Shown here: in pieces, positions 26,750-35,528 of the stretch
Layout: each line of letters opens with the position of its first letter
Position numbering within the stretch: the stretch's first letter is position 1
Origin: CAUSWF01 sp963535465
Lineage (GTDB): Bacteria > Bacillota_I > Bacilli_A > RF39 > UBA660
Assembly: GCA_963535465.1 (NCBI GenBank)
Contig: CAUSWF010000004.1
Location: 11,785-75,784, forward strand
Direction: 5' to 3'
DNA: 64,000 nt
Position numbers and translations under genes: made by a program
Notes under the pieces: model-generated
Databases searched by the model: none
What the model was told of the DNA's origin: nothing
What the model saw: the letters and a program-made list of their open reading frames with translations, nothing else

Positions 26750-27280
26750 ATGAGTCGTATAGGAAGTCGTATTATAAAAGTTCCTGAAACAGTTACAGTT
26801 ACAAACAATAATGGAATTATTGAAGTAAAAGGACCAAAAGGAACATTAACTCAAAAACTTGCTAAGAATATAGAATTAAAGCAAGAAGGAAATGAAATAA
26901 CACTTACTGCAAAAAACGAAGAAGCAAATGCAATGCATGGAACAATGAATGCATTAATCACTAACATGATTACAGGAGTTACTTCAGGATTTGAAAAGAA
27001 ATTACAAATCACTGGTGTAGGATATCGTTTTAATGCACAAGGATCAAAATTAGTTATAAGTGCAGGATATTCACATCCAGTAGAAATGCAAGTTCCAGCA
27101 GGATTAACTATCGAAGTTAAAGACAATACTGAATTATCAGTAAGAGGAATAAGCAAAGAAGAAGTTGGAGAATTTGCTGCAAACGTAAGAAAAGTAAGAC
27201 AGCCTGAACCTTATAAGGGTAAAGGAATTCGTTATAAAGACGAACATATTATCCGTAAGGAAGGTAAGAAAGCTGCTTAA
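26750..27280 (+). CDS. rplF: 50S ribosomal protein L6
   Basis: 176 residues (SRIGSRIIKVPETVTV; EPYKGKGIRYKDE). Two-domain protein at the factor-binding site of the 50S. Confidence 0.97.
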   Translation: MSRIGSRIIKVPETVTVTNNNGIIEVKGPKGTLTQKLAKNIELKQEGNEITLTAKNEEANAMHGTMNALITNMITGVTSGFEKKLQITGVGYRFNAQGSKLVISAGYSHPVEMQVPAGLTIEVKDNTELSVRGISKEEVGEFAANVRKVRQPEPYKGKGIRYKDEHIIRKEGKKAA

Positions 27281-27303
27281 TAAGTAGGAAGGAGAAATAA
27301 TTT

Positions 27304-27666
27304 ATGATAAAAAAAGTATCACGTTCTGAAATGCGTCAAGTACGTCATGAAAGAATAAGAGAAAATTTATTTGGAACAAAAGAATTGCCTAGACTTAGTG
27401 TATTCCGTTCAAATAAGGAAATTTATGCACAAATCATAGATGATGAAAACAAGACTACTCTTGTATCTGCTTCTTCATTAGAAAAAGAATTAAAACTTAC
27501 TAATGGTGGAAATATAGAAGCAGCTAAAGTTGTTGGAAAAGCAATAGCTGAAAAAGCTAAGAAAGCTAAAATTACAAAAGTAGTATTTGATAGAGGTGGA
27601 AATCTTTATCATGGACGTGTTGCTGCTTTAGCAGATGCTGCACGTGAAAATGGACTAGAATTCTAA
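27304..27666 (+). CDS. rplR: 50S ribosomal protein L18
   Basis: 120 residues, 5S rRNA binder (RHERIRENLFGTKELPRLSVFRS; VVFDRGGNLYHGRVAALADAARE). Confidence 0.97.
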   Translation: MIKKVSRSEMRQVRHERIRENLFGTKELPRLSVFRSNKEIYAQIIDDENKTTLVSASSLEKELKLTNGGNIEAAKVVGKAIAEKAKKAKITKVVFDRGGNLYHGRVAALADAARENGLEF

Positions 27667-27678
27667 TAGGAGGGTATT

Positions 27679-28188
27679 ATGCAAAAAAGAACTCATGAAC
27701 CTAAAGAAAAACTATTTGAAGAATTAGTAATTGATGTAAAAAGCGTTGTTAAAGTAAACAAAGGTGGACGTCAAAGAAGATTCGAAGCAATAGTAGTAAT
27801 TGGGGATCGTAAAGGTAAAGTTGGATTAGGTATAGGAAAAGCTAATGAAGTACCTGATGCAATCAAAAAGGCAATTCAAAAAGCCAATAAGAATTTAATC
27901 ACAGTACCTCTAATTGATGGAAGAACAGTTGCTCATGAAGCAAATGGTAAGTCTGGAGCCGCTAAGGTTATGATTAAACCAGCTACAGCTGGTACAGGAG
28001 TAATCGCTGGAGGTTCAGTACGTGCTGTTCTAGAATTAGCAGGAATCCGTGATGTTGTTTCTAAATCTTTAGGAGCAAGAACAAAATTAAACATGGCACA
28101 AGCTGCAATTAATGCATTAGCATCTACAAAGACTGTAGAACAAATCGCAGCTATGCGTGGAAAAACAGTAGAGGAGATATTAGGATAA
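27679..28188 (+). CDS. rpsE: 30S ribosomal protein S5
   Basis: 169 residues (VVKVNKGGRQRRFEA; GVIAGGSVRAVLELAG). Involved in decoding fidelity and mRNA entry. Its TAA overlaps the rplO ATG by one base. The gene expected between them in most Bacilli, rpmD (L30), is missing. Confidence 0.98.
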   Translation: MQKRTHEPKEKLFEELVIDVKSVVKVNKGGRQRRFEAIVVIGDRKGKVGLGIGKANEVPDAIKKAIQKANKNLITVPLIDGRTVAHEANGKSGAAKVMIKPATAGTGVIAGGSVRAVLELAGIRDVVSKSLGARTKLNMAQAAINALASTKTVEQIAAMRGKTVEEILG

Positions 28189-28631
28189 TGAAATTACATG
28201 AATTAGAAAAAAATATCGGTGCTACTCATTCAAAGAAACGTGTTGGACGTGGATCTGGAAGTGGACTTGGAAAAACTTCAGGACATGGACAAAAAGGACA
28301 AAAAGCTCGTAGCGGAGTAAGCATTTCAGGAGTATTCGAAGGTGGACAAACTCCATTATATAGAAGACTACCAAAGAGAGGATTCTCTAACGCTCCATTC
28401 AAAATAAGATATGCAACAATCAATGTTGATGAACTTAACGCATTTGAAGATGGTGCAGTAGTAACTCCAGAAATCTTAAAAGCAACTGGTATTATTAAGA
28501 ATCAATTAGATGGAATAAAAGTACTTGGAACTGGAGAATTAGAGAAGAAATTAACTATTAAAGCTCATAGTTTTTCTGCAAGTGCTTTAGAAAAGATTAA
28601 AAAGGCAGGAAGTAAAGCTGAGGTGATCTAA
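28188..28631 (+). CDS. rplO: 50S ribosomal protein L15
   Basis: 147 residues (LHELEKNIGATHSKKRVGRGSGSGLGKT-type start, GGQTPLYRRLPKRGF). Late-assembly protein. It follows rpsE directly and is one base from secY. Confidence 0.97.
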   Translation: MKLHELEKNIGATHSKKRVGRGSGSGLGKTSGHGQKGQKARSGVSISGVFEGGQTPLYRRLPKRGFSNAPFKIRYATINVDELNAFEDGAVVTPEILKATGIIKNQLDGIKVLGTGELEKKLTIKAHSFSASALEKIKKAGSKAEVI

Positions 28632-28632
28632 A

Positions 28633-29910
28633 ATGTTTAAAACAATGAAACAATTGTTTACTCATGAAAATAAAGATCTACGTAAAAGAATTTACTTCAC
28701 ACTATTATGTTTAACAATATTTATTTTAGGAACTTCAATTAGAGTTCCTGGAACAAAGAATTTATCGCATCAATTAGGATTTTTAGAATTACTAAATACT
28801 ATGGGTGGTGGTGCATTAAAAAACTTCTCAATCTTTGCATTAGGAGTTATGCCATACATCTCTGCTCAAATTATGATGCAACTATTACAAATGGATATCA
28901 TTCCATACTTCTCTGACCTTGCAAAACAAGGAGCAACAGGAAGACAAAAGATAAATCAAATAACTAGATATTTAGGAATAGCATTCTCATTCGTTGAAGG
29001 TTATGCATTCTCATTAGCATTCTTAGGCAAAACAGCCTCACCAATGCAATATATCTATATTTCTACAGTATTAACTGCAGGAACAGCATTCTTATTATGG
29101 TTAGGAGATCAAATGACTCAAAAAGGAATAGGTAATGGAATCAGTATGATAATCATGGCTGGTATCATTGCATCTCTTCCACAAATGTTTATCGATGCAT
29201 TTACAGCTCTAATACCATTAACAGGAACAGCCCAAGTTATAACATTTGGTATTGTTAAATTCTTAATTTTCGTAGCTCTATACTTTGGAATAATAGTAGG
29301 CGTAGTATTTGTACAAGAATCTGAAAGAAGAATTCCGATTCAATATGCTAACAAATCTACACAAGCAACTTATGGCGTAGCAGCACAAAGTTTTATGCCA
29401 ATAAAAATTAATGCTGCAGGAGTAATCCCAGTTATATTTGCATCAAGCGTATTATCAATTCCAGGAATATTAGCTCAAGTATTTAAGAATAGTGGATTCA
29501 CATTATTTGTGCAAAAATATCTATCATATACAACTCCAGTAGGATTTGTAATATATGTATTACTTATCTTCTTCTTCTCATATTTCTATACATTTATAGA
29601 ATTAAAACCAGAAGATTTTGCTAAGAATTTACAAGAAAATGGTGGATATATACCTGGAATTAGACCAGGAGAAGAAACAAAGAAATACTTAAGTAGTATT
29701 TTAACAAGAATTTCAGTGTTAGGATCAGTATTCCTAGTAGTTATTGCAGGACTACCAATAATATTTTCTAAAGTTTCATCATTACCTACATCAGTAAGTA
29801 TTGGAGGAACAGGATTATTAATCGTAGTTGGAGTAGCACTAGAAACTTATAAGCAACTGGAAGGAAGTATCTTAACTCGTGGTTATAAGAAAGGATACTC
29901 AAGAAGATAA
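28633..29910 (+). CDS. secY: Protein translocase channel subunit SecY
   Basis: 425 residues with ten membrane helices; forms the Sec channel with SecE and SecG. Seen: GTSIRVPG near the first helix, FALGVMPYISAQIMMQLL, the cytosolic loops ESERRIPIQYA and ELKPEDFAKNLQENGGYIPG that contact SecA and ribosomes, and TRGYKKGYSRR at the end. Placement after rplO is conserved. Its substrates here would include the signal-peptide proteins at 52806 and 59034. Confidence 0.98.
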   Translation: MFKTMKQLFTHENKDLRKRIYFTLLCLTIFILGTSIRVPGTKNLSHQLGFLELLNTMGGGALKNFSIFALGVMPYISAQIMMQLLQMDIIPYFSDLAKQGATGRQKINQITRYLGIAFSFVEGYAFSLAFLGKTASPMQYIYISTVLTAGTAFLLWLGDQMTQKGIGNGISMIIMAGIIASLPQMFIDAFTALIPLTGTAQVITFGIVKFLIFVALYFGIIVGVVFVQESERRIPIQYANKSTQATYGVAAQSFMPIKINAAGVIPVIFASSVLSIPGILAQVFKNSGFTLFVQKYLSYTTPVGFVIYVLLIFFFSYFYTFIELKPEDFAKNLQENGGYIPGIRPGEETKKYLSSILTRISVLGSVFLVVIAGLPIIFSKVSSLPTSVSIGGTGLLIVVGVALETYKQLEGSILTRGYKKGYSRR

Positions 29911-29911
29911 A

Positions 29912-30565
29912 ATGAAAAATATAATGTTTATAGCACCACCTGCTGCCGGAAAAGGCACACAAGCAGAAATGCTAAAAGAAAAATATAATATTCCACATAT
30001 ATCAACTGGAGATATTTTAAGAGAAGTATCAAAAGAAGATAGCGAATTAGGACAATATGTATTTGAAACTTTAGCATCTGGTGGATTAGTAAAAGATGAA
30101 ATAACTTATACATTAGTTGAAAATAGACTTAAAAGAGAAGACTGTAAAGAAGGCTACATAATTGATGGTTTCCCAAGAAATATTGAGCAAGCCATTGAAT
30201 ATGATAAAATCTTAGAAAGACTAAATTATAAGCTTGGTAAGGTAATACTTATAAATATCGATGAAAAAACACTAGAAAAAAGAATCACAGGCAGAAGAAC
30301 TTGCGAAGAATGTCATGCCATTTACAATATAAATGATCCTGACAAGACACCAAAAGTAGAATCAGTATGTGATTTATGTGGAGGAAAGCTATATCAAAGA
30401 AGTGATGATAATTTAGATTCATTTCAAACAAGATATAAAAATTATCTTAATAAAACTGAACCAATTATAAATCACTATAAAAATAAGAAAGTACTATACG
30501 AAGTAGATGGTAATAAACCTATTGAAAACGTATTTGAACAGATAGATAATATTATTAGTAAGTAG
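29912..30565 (+). CDS. adk: Adenylate kinase, zinc-lid form, with unusual P-loop
   Basis: Converts AMP and ATP to two ADP; 217 residues. Lid zinc ligands CEEC and CDLC, plus DGFPRNIEQA. The P-loop reads APPAAGKGTQ instead of the usual GxPGxGKGTQ: two glycines are alanines, while the K and the following GT are kept. Start ATG at 29912, one base after the secY stop, with only a weak AGAAG site, so it depends on coupling. The frame from 29879 is inside secY. Confidence 0.93.
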   Translation: MKNIMFIAPPAAGKGTQAEMLKEKYNIPHISTGDILREVSKEDSELGQYVFETLASGGLVKDEITYTLVENRLKREDCKEGYIIDGFPRNIEQAIEYDKILERLNYKLGKVILINIDEKTLEKRITGRRTCEECHAIYNINDPDKTPKVESVCDLCGGKLYQRSDDNLDSFQTRYKNYLNKTEPIINHYKNKKVLYEVDGNKPIENVFEQIDNIISK

Positions 30566-30576
30566 GAGGTAAGGAT

Positions 30577-31338
30577 ATGATAACAATAAAAAGTCCTAGA
30601 GAAATTGAACTTCTAAGAATTGCTGGAAATGTTGTCTATAAGACGCATAAATATCTAGAACCTATGATTAAAGAAGGAATAACTACAGCAGAACTTAATA
30701 GATTAGGTGAAGAATTTATAAGAAAACAAGGTTGTACACCATCATTTAAGGGTTGTGAAGGATATCCATATGCTATATGTATGAGTGTAAACTCAGAAGT
30801 AGTACATGGATTCCCTAGCAATTATAAACTTAAAAATGGTGATATAATAACTTTAGACATCGGCGCTTGTTGGAAGGGCTATCATGGAGATTCAGCTTGG
30901 ACATATGCAGTAGGCGAAGTTGATGATGAAAAGAAATTTTTAATGGAACATACTAAAGAGTCTTTATTCAAAGGCTTAGAACAAGTAAAACCAGGACAAA
31001 GAATTGGAGACATTGGACATGCTGTAGAAGAATATGCACTAGCTCATAACTTAGGTGTAGTAAAAGAGTTATGCGGTCATGGTGTTGGAACAGAAGTTCA
31101 TGAAGATCCAGAAGTATTAAATTATGGACCAGGAGGAACTGGACCAAAAATAAAAGAAGGAATGGTTATAGCAGTAGAACCAATGTTAACTGCAGGTAAC
31201 CCGGATATCTATCTACACGACAATGATTGGACAGTAGATACAATAGATGGAAGACCATCTGCTCACTATGAACACACTGTCGTAGTAACAAAAGATGGAT
31301 ATGAAATTTTAACAGGAGAGTTAAAGAAAAATGGCTAA
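30577..31338 (+). CDS. map: Methionine aminopeptidase, type I
   Basis: Removes the initiator methionine; 253 residues. Metal ligands are seen in TLDIGACWKGYHGDSAW (two Asp), CGHGVGTEVHE (His) and VAVEPML (Glu), with the last Glu near HYEHTVVV. The adk-map-infA order is typical. Overlaps infA by 8 bases. Confidence 0.96.
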   Translation: MITIKSPREIELLRIAGNVVYKTHKYLEPMIKEGITTAELNRLGEEFIRKQGCTPSFKGCEGYPYAICMSVNSEVVHGFPSNYKLKNGDIITLDIGACWKGYHGDSAWTYAVGEVDDEKKFLMEHTKESLFKGLEQVKPGQRIGDIGHAVEEYALAHNLGVVKELCGHGVGTEVHEDPEVLNYGPGGTGPKIKEGMVIAVEPMLTAGNPDIYLHDNDWTVDTIDGRPSAHYEHTVVVTKDGYEILTGELKKNG

Positions 31339-31546
31339 AGAAGATACAATCGAATTAGAAGGAAAAGTTCTAGAAATTATTCCAGGTGGAAAATTTAAAG
31401 TACAACTAGAAAATGGACACATTGTGGAAGCTCACGTTTCTGGTAAAATCCGAATGAATTATATTCGTATTCTAGCAGGAGATACCGTAATGATAGAACT
31501 TTCGCCTTATGATTTAACACGTGGGCGCATAACCTATCGTAAATAA
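31331..31546 (+). CDS. infA: Translation initiation factor IF-1
   Basis: 71 residues, S1-type OB fold (DTIELEGKVLEIIPGGKFKVQL; MNYIRILAGDTVMIELSPYDL). Blocks the 30S A-site during initiation. Confidence 0.97.
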   Translation: MAKEDTIELEGKVLEIIPGGKFKVQLENGHIVEAHVSGKIRMNYIRILAGDTVMIELSPYDLTRGRITYRK

Positions 31547-31560
31547 TAGGAGGGAAAAAG

Positions 31561-31674
31561 ATGAAAGTAAAAGCATCAGTAAAACCAATTTGCGACAAAT
31601 GCAGAGTAATTAAACGCAAAGGTAAAGTAATGGTAATTTGTGCAAATCCAAAACACAAACAAGTACAAGGATAA
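31561..31674 (+). CDS. rpmJ: 50S ribosomal protein L36, zinc form
   Basis: 37 residues. Zinc ligands Cys11, Cys14, Cys27 and His32 are all present (ICDKCRVIKRKG, VICANPKHKQ), so this is the zinc-containing C+ paralogue. AGGAGG precedes it. Conserved place between infA and rpsM. Confidence 0.96.
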   Translation: MKVKASVKPICDKCRVIKRKGKVMVICANPKHKQVQG

Positions 31675-31694
31675 TAAAATAGGAGGTGTATTAA

Positions 31695-32063
31695 ATGGCA
31701 CGTATTAAAGGAGTAGATATTCCAAATAATAAACATATATGTATATCATTAACATATATCTATGGAATAGGACAAAGTCTTGCAAAGACAATTTTAAAGA
31801 ATGTAGGCATTGACCCAACAACTAAAACTGGAGATTTATCTCAAGAAGATTTAGTTACAATCCGTGATGAAATTAATAAACATTTAACTGAAGGAGACTT
31901 ACGTCGTGAAGTTAGCATGAATATTAAGACTAAGATGGAAATTAATTCTTACCAAGGAAGCCGTCATAAAAAAGGTTTACCTGTAAGAGGACAAAGAACA
32001 AACCGTAATGCTAGAACTCGTAAGGGTAAAGGTAAGGTTGTTGCTAACAAGAAGAAAGATTAA
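31695..32063 (+). CDS. rpsM: 30S ribosomal protein S13
   Basis: 122 residues (ARIKGVDIPNNKHICISLTYIYGIG; GLPVRGQRTNRNARTRKGK). Contacts the P-site tRNA and the 50S across the head. Confidence 0.97.
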   Translation: MARIKGVDIPNNKHICISLTYIYGIGQSLAKTILKNVGIDPTTKTGDLSQEDLVTIRDEINKHLTEGDLRREVSMNIKTKMEINSYQGSRHKKGLPVRGQRTNRNARTRKGKGKVVANKKKD

Positions 32064-32086
32064 TAATTTAAAGGAGGTAAATACTT

Positions 32087-32470
32087 ATGGCTTATAAGAG
32101 CAGAAAGAAAAAAGTTAAAAAGAATGTACCTGAAGGAATCGCAAGTATTCATTCAACATTTAATAACACAATAACTACAATAACTGATGTTGATGGAAAT
32201 GTAATTAGTTGGTCATCAGCAGGAGCTATTGGTTATAAAGGAAGTAAGAAATCAACTCCATTTGCTGCCGGATCTGCTGCAGAAGCTGCAGGAAAAGTAG
32301 CTTATGACATGGGAATGCGTAAAGTAGAAGTTCGCGTAAAAGGTTTAGGACCAGGACGTGAAACAGCTATACGTTCTCTACAAACTGCCGGTCTTGAAGT
32401 TACAGCAATTTCAGACGTAACACCAATACCACACAACGGATGCCGTCCACCAAAACGTCCTCGTGGTTAA
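32087..32470 (+). CDS. rpsK: 30S ribosomal protein S11
   Basis: 127 residues (IASIHSTFNNTITTITD; VKGLGPGRETAIRSLQ; TPIPHNGCRPPKRPRG). Platform protein near the mRNA exit. Confidence 0.98.
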   Translation: MAYKSRKKKVKKNVPEGIASIHSTFNNTITTITDVDGNVISWSSAGAIGYKGSKKSTPFAAGSAAEAAGKVAYDMGMRKVEVRVKGLGPGRETAIRSLQTAGLEVTAISDVTPIPHNGCRPPKRPRG

Positions 32471-32512
32471 TAGGTTTTAAATTTTAGTGGAAATATAAAG
32501 GGAGGTTAATTC

Positions 32513-33466
32513 ATGTTACAATTTGAAAAACCAAATTATAAAATAACTGATTCTATAGAAAGTAAATTCTATGGAAAATTTGAACTTGAACCATTAGAAA
32601 GAGGTTTTGGTACTACTATAGGAAATGCTTTAAGAAGAGTATTATTATCATCTCTTCCAGGAAGCACAGCTAGTAGTGTAAAAATTGAAGGAGTTCATCA
32701 CGAATTTCAAACACTAGAAGGTGTTTATGAAGATGTAACAACTATAATTTTAAATTTAAAAGGAGTAGTTTTTAAAAACCACTCAAAAGAAACTAAAGTA
32801 TTACACTTACATGCAGATAAAGAAGGAGAAGTAACAGCAGCTGATATAGAAGAAATAGCTGATGTTGAAGTTGTTAATAAAGACAAAGTTATAGCTCACT
32901 TATCTGAAGGTGCAACTCTAGATATGGATATTACTGTAACAAACGGTAGAGGATATGTTAAGAGTGAAGAAATAGAAAGAATTTTTGAAATTAATAAAAT
33001 TGGAGAAATAGCAATTGATTCAGCATATTCCCCAGTTGAAAGAGTTTCATATAAAGTAGAACCTGCACGTGTAGGACAAAACGAAAACTATGATAAATTA
33101 GTAATAGATATTTGGACAAATGGTGCAATTAAACCAGAAGAAGCAATTGCATTAGCATCACGTATCTTAATTGAACACTTAAACGTTCTAACTAATTTAT
33201 CAGCAATCGCAGATGTTACAGGGTTAATGATTGAAAAAACTGAAGATCCTAAGGCAATTGCATTAGAAAAAACAATTGAAGAGTTAGACTTCTCACAAAG
33301 AGCATATAATTGCTTGAAACGTGATGGAATTAATACTTTACAAGAATTAGTAAGTAAGAGTGAAACTGAAATAATGAAGATACGCAACTTAGGTAAGAAA
33401 TCACTTAAAGAAGTATTAGATAAAGTTAGAGATTTAGGATTAACTCTACATGATGATGATAAATAA
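32513..33466 (+). CDS. rpoA: RNA polymerase alpha subunit
   Basis: 317 residues. Residues about 1-235 form the dimerising N-terminal domain (LEPLERGFGTTIGNALRRVLLSS; ILNLKGVVFK). About 245-310 form the C-terminal domain (RAYNCLKRDGINTLQELV, IRNLGKKSLKEV), which binds the A/T-rich UP elements seen before the rRNA promoters. Follows GGGAGG. Confidence 0.98.
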   Translation: MLQFEKPNYKITDSIESKFYGKFELEPLERGFGTTIGNALRRVLLSSLPGSTASSVKIEGVHHEFQTLEGVYEDVTTIILNLKGVVFKNHSKETKVLHLHADKEGEVTAADIEEIADVEVVNKDKVIAHLSEGATLDMDITVTNGRGYVKSEEIERIFEINKIGEIAIDSAYSPVERVSYKVEPARVGQNENYDKLVIDIWTNGAIKPEEAIALASRILIEHLNVLTNLSAIADVTGLMIEKTEDPKAIALEKTIEELDFSQRAYNCLKRDGINTLQELVSKSETEIMKIRNLGKKSLKEVLDKVRDLGLTLHDDDK

Positions 33467-33480
33467 TAAGGAGGACAACC

Positions 33481-33900
33481 ATGGCATATAGAAAACTTGG
33501 AAGAGATAGTAAACATAGAAGAAGTATGTTAGCTAATATGACAAAAGATGTAATTATGAATGAATCAATCGTAACTACAATAACTAGAGCTAAAGAAGTT
33601 CGTAAATTCGTTGAGAAGATGATTACTTACGGAAAGCATGCAGATTTAGTATCTCGTCGTAAAGCATTAGCTTTTGTACATAATGATAAGAAAGTTGTTG
33701 AAAAAGTTTTCAATGATTTAGCTAAACGTTATGAAAACAGAAAAGGTGGATATACTCAAATCTTAAAATTATCTGAAAGACGTGGAGATGACGCTTTAGA
33801 AGTAGTATTAAGATTAGTAGAAGAACCAGTTGCTGAAGAAAAGAAAGCTCCTAAAAAAGCTACAAAGAAAGCAACAAAGGAAGCTAAAACAGAAGAATAA
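33481..33900 (+). CDS. rplQ: 50S ribosomal protein L17
   Basis: 139 residues; the core (YRKLGRDSKHRRSMLANM) is followed by a 20-residue Lys/Ala/Glu-rich tail (APKKATKKATKEA) beyond the usual length. Last gene of the operon; a perfect palindromic terminator starts at its stop. Confidence 0.97.
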   Translation: MAYRKLGRDSKHRRSMLANMTKDVIMNESIVTTITRAKEVRKFVEKMITYGKHADLVSRRKALAFVHNDKKVVEKVFNDLAKRYENRKGGYTQILKLSERRGDDALEVVLRLVEEPVAEEKKAPKKATKKATKEAKTEE

Positions 33901-33926
33901 TAGTATCATATGATACTATTTTTTTT
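33899..33926 (+). terminator. Terminator of the ribosomal operon
   Basis: AATAGTATC-ATAT-GATACTATT hairpin (33899-33920), overlapping the rplQ stop and followed by a T-run. Confidence 0.88.
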
Positions 33927-33958
33927 ATGTTAAAGTAGTATCGATAGAGAAAATAAAA

Positions 33959-33967
33959 TGATATAAT
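33959..33967 (+). promoter_or_regulatory. Extended -10 promoter of the deacetylase gene
   Basis: TGaTATAAT, 18 bases before the start codon; no convincing -35 box. Same short-leader layout as several other genes here. Confidence 0.5.
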
Positions 33968-33984
33968 TTATAGAAGAGGTAAAT

Positions 33985-35505
33985 ATGAAGATAAAATATA
34001 TAATACCAATACTATTAATATTGATTGTAATGACTACAATAATTTTAAAAATTAAAAGTAACAAGATTGAAAACTATTATTCTAAATATATAGAAACAAC
34101 AGGAACAACAAAAATCTATAATGAAAAATATAAAGAGATAGGTACACTAGAAAAAGGCGTTAGATTAAAAATTTCAAAAATAGAAAATAATGTGTTTAAA
34201 ATAGAAGATAGTATATATTTAATAGACTATAAAAACACTAAAAAAATTAATAAAATATCAGAAACATCAAAAAAATATTTGCCATTGAACTATTCTATAA
34301 CAAAAGAAAACATTAAAAATAAATATTTTAATTTAAGAAATATTGATTTAGAAGTTATAAAAGAAGACAATAAATTTTATAAAGTTAAATTTTTAAATAA
34401 TATTTACGATATTGAAAAAGAAGGTTTCAAAAGAAAAGAAAAACAGCAGAAAGAAGAATACAAAAACAAAATTAGTATACTAAATTATTCAAACGTAACA
34501 GATATAAATTATATCGAAAGTCACTTAAAATATCTTAAAGAAAAAGGATATTTATCCGTAACAGAAGAAGATATAAATGGCATGGTGAATGGGGAAATAA
34601 ATTTAGAAAAAAAGACAATATTCATTGTTCTAAAAAAAGAAACAAATGAAATAAGAAAGTTGTTTAAAAAATATAATTACAATTATAAAATATCAAATAA
34701 ATATATTCTAACCAACTCAAGTTCAAATAAAAAAAGAATATACTCATCATATGATATGAAGAATATAAATTTAGCTAATTTTGACAAACTATTAAATAAT
34801 GAAATTATATTTGAAGGAGAAAAGGCCACTAGCATACCAGTAATAAATTATCATTTTTTCTATGATCCAACACTAGATGAAAAATGTGGAGAGTTAATAT
34901 GTCTTACAACACAAAAATTTGAAAGCCATCTAAAATATTTAAAGGATAATGGTTACAGAACTCTGACTATGAGAGAATATGTTGATTGGATATATGGAAG
35001 AATAGAACTTCCTAAAAAATCAGTACTATTAACTATAGATGATGGAGCTATGGGTACAGGAAAACATAATGGTAATAAGTTAAATCCATTATTAGAAAAG
35101 TATCAAATTAATGCAACACTATTCCTAATAACAGGATGGTGGAATATAGAAAATTATAGAGGATATTTCCTTGATATAGAATCTCATACAAATGATATGC
35201 ATCTAAGAGTAAAGTGTGATAATTTGAATAGAAAAAAGCCACAAATATATTGCAAAAACAACAAAGAAATATTAGATGATTTAAAAAAGTCTATTGAAAT
35301 AACAAATAGTAATGATGCATTTTGCTTTCCATTTTATGCACAAGACGAAAGAACAAGAAATTTAGTAAAAGAAGCAGGTTTTAAAGTAGCATTTATAGGT
35401 GGAAACAGAAGATCAACTAGAAACGATAATAAGATGTTAGAGCCAAGATATCCAATTAAAGCCAATATAACATTGGAAGAATTTATAAGAATAGTTACAA
35501 TGTGA
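33985..35505 (+). CDS. Membrane-anchored polysaccharide deacetylase (NodB domain)
   Basis: 506 residues: an N-terminal membrane helix (about 4-24), about 250 residues of lysine-rich extracellular sequence without a recognised domain, then a NodB homology domain (about 290-500). Catalytic motif 1 is LTIDDGA (the two Asp), the metal-binding His-rich motif is SHTNDMH, and the later FCFPFYAQ block is present. It probably de-acetylates peptidoglycan or another surface polysaccharide. It lies between its own promoter and the promoter of the SDR gene, so it is likely monocistronic. Confidence 0.82.
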   Translation: MKIKYIIPILLILIVMTTIILKIKSNKIENYYSKYIETTGTTKIYNEKYKEIGTLEKGVRLKISKIENNVFKIEDSIYLIDYKNTKKINKISETSKKYLPLNYSITKENIKNKYFNLRNIDLEVIKEDNKFYKVKFLNNIYDIEKEGFKRKEKQQKEEYKNKISILNYSNVTDINYIESHLKYLKEKGYLSVTEEDINGMVNGEINLEKKTIFIVLKKETNEIRKLFKKYNYNYKISNKYILTNSSSNKKRIYSSYDMKNINLANFDKLLNNEIIFEGEKATSIPVINYHFFYDPTLDEKCGELICLTTQKFESHLKYLKDNGYRTLTMREYVDWIYGRIELPKKSVLLTIDDGAMGTGKHNGNKLNPLLEKYQINATLFLITGWWNIENYRGYFLDIESHTNDMHLRVKCDNLNRKKPQIYCKNNKEILDDLKKSIEITNSNDAFCFPFYAQDERTRNLVKEAGFKVAFIGGNRRSTRNDNKMLEPRYPIKANITLEEFIRIVTM

Positions 35506-35511
35506 TATAAT
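35503..35511 (+). promoter_or_regulatory. Extended -10 promoter of the SDR-uppS pair
   Basis: TGaTATAAT overlapping the stop codon of the deacetylase gene; GAGGTG follows before the ATG at 35529. Confidence 0.5.
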
Positions 35512-35528
35512 TTAAGTGAGGTGATTAG

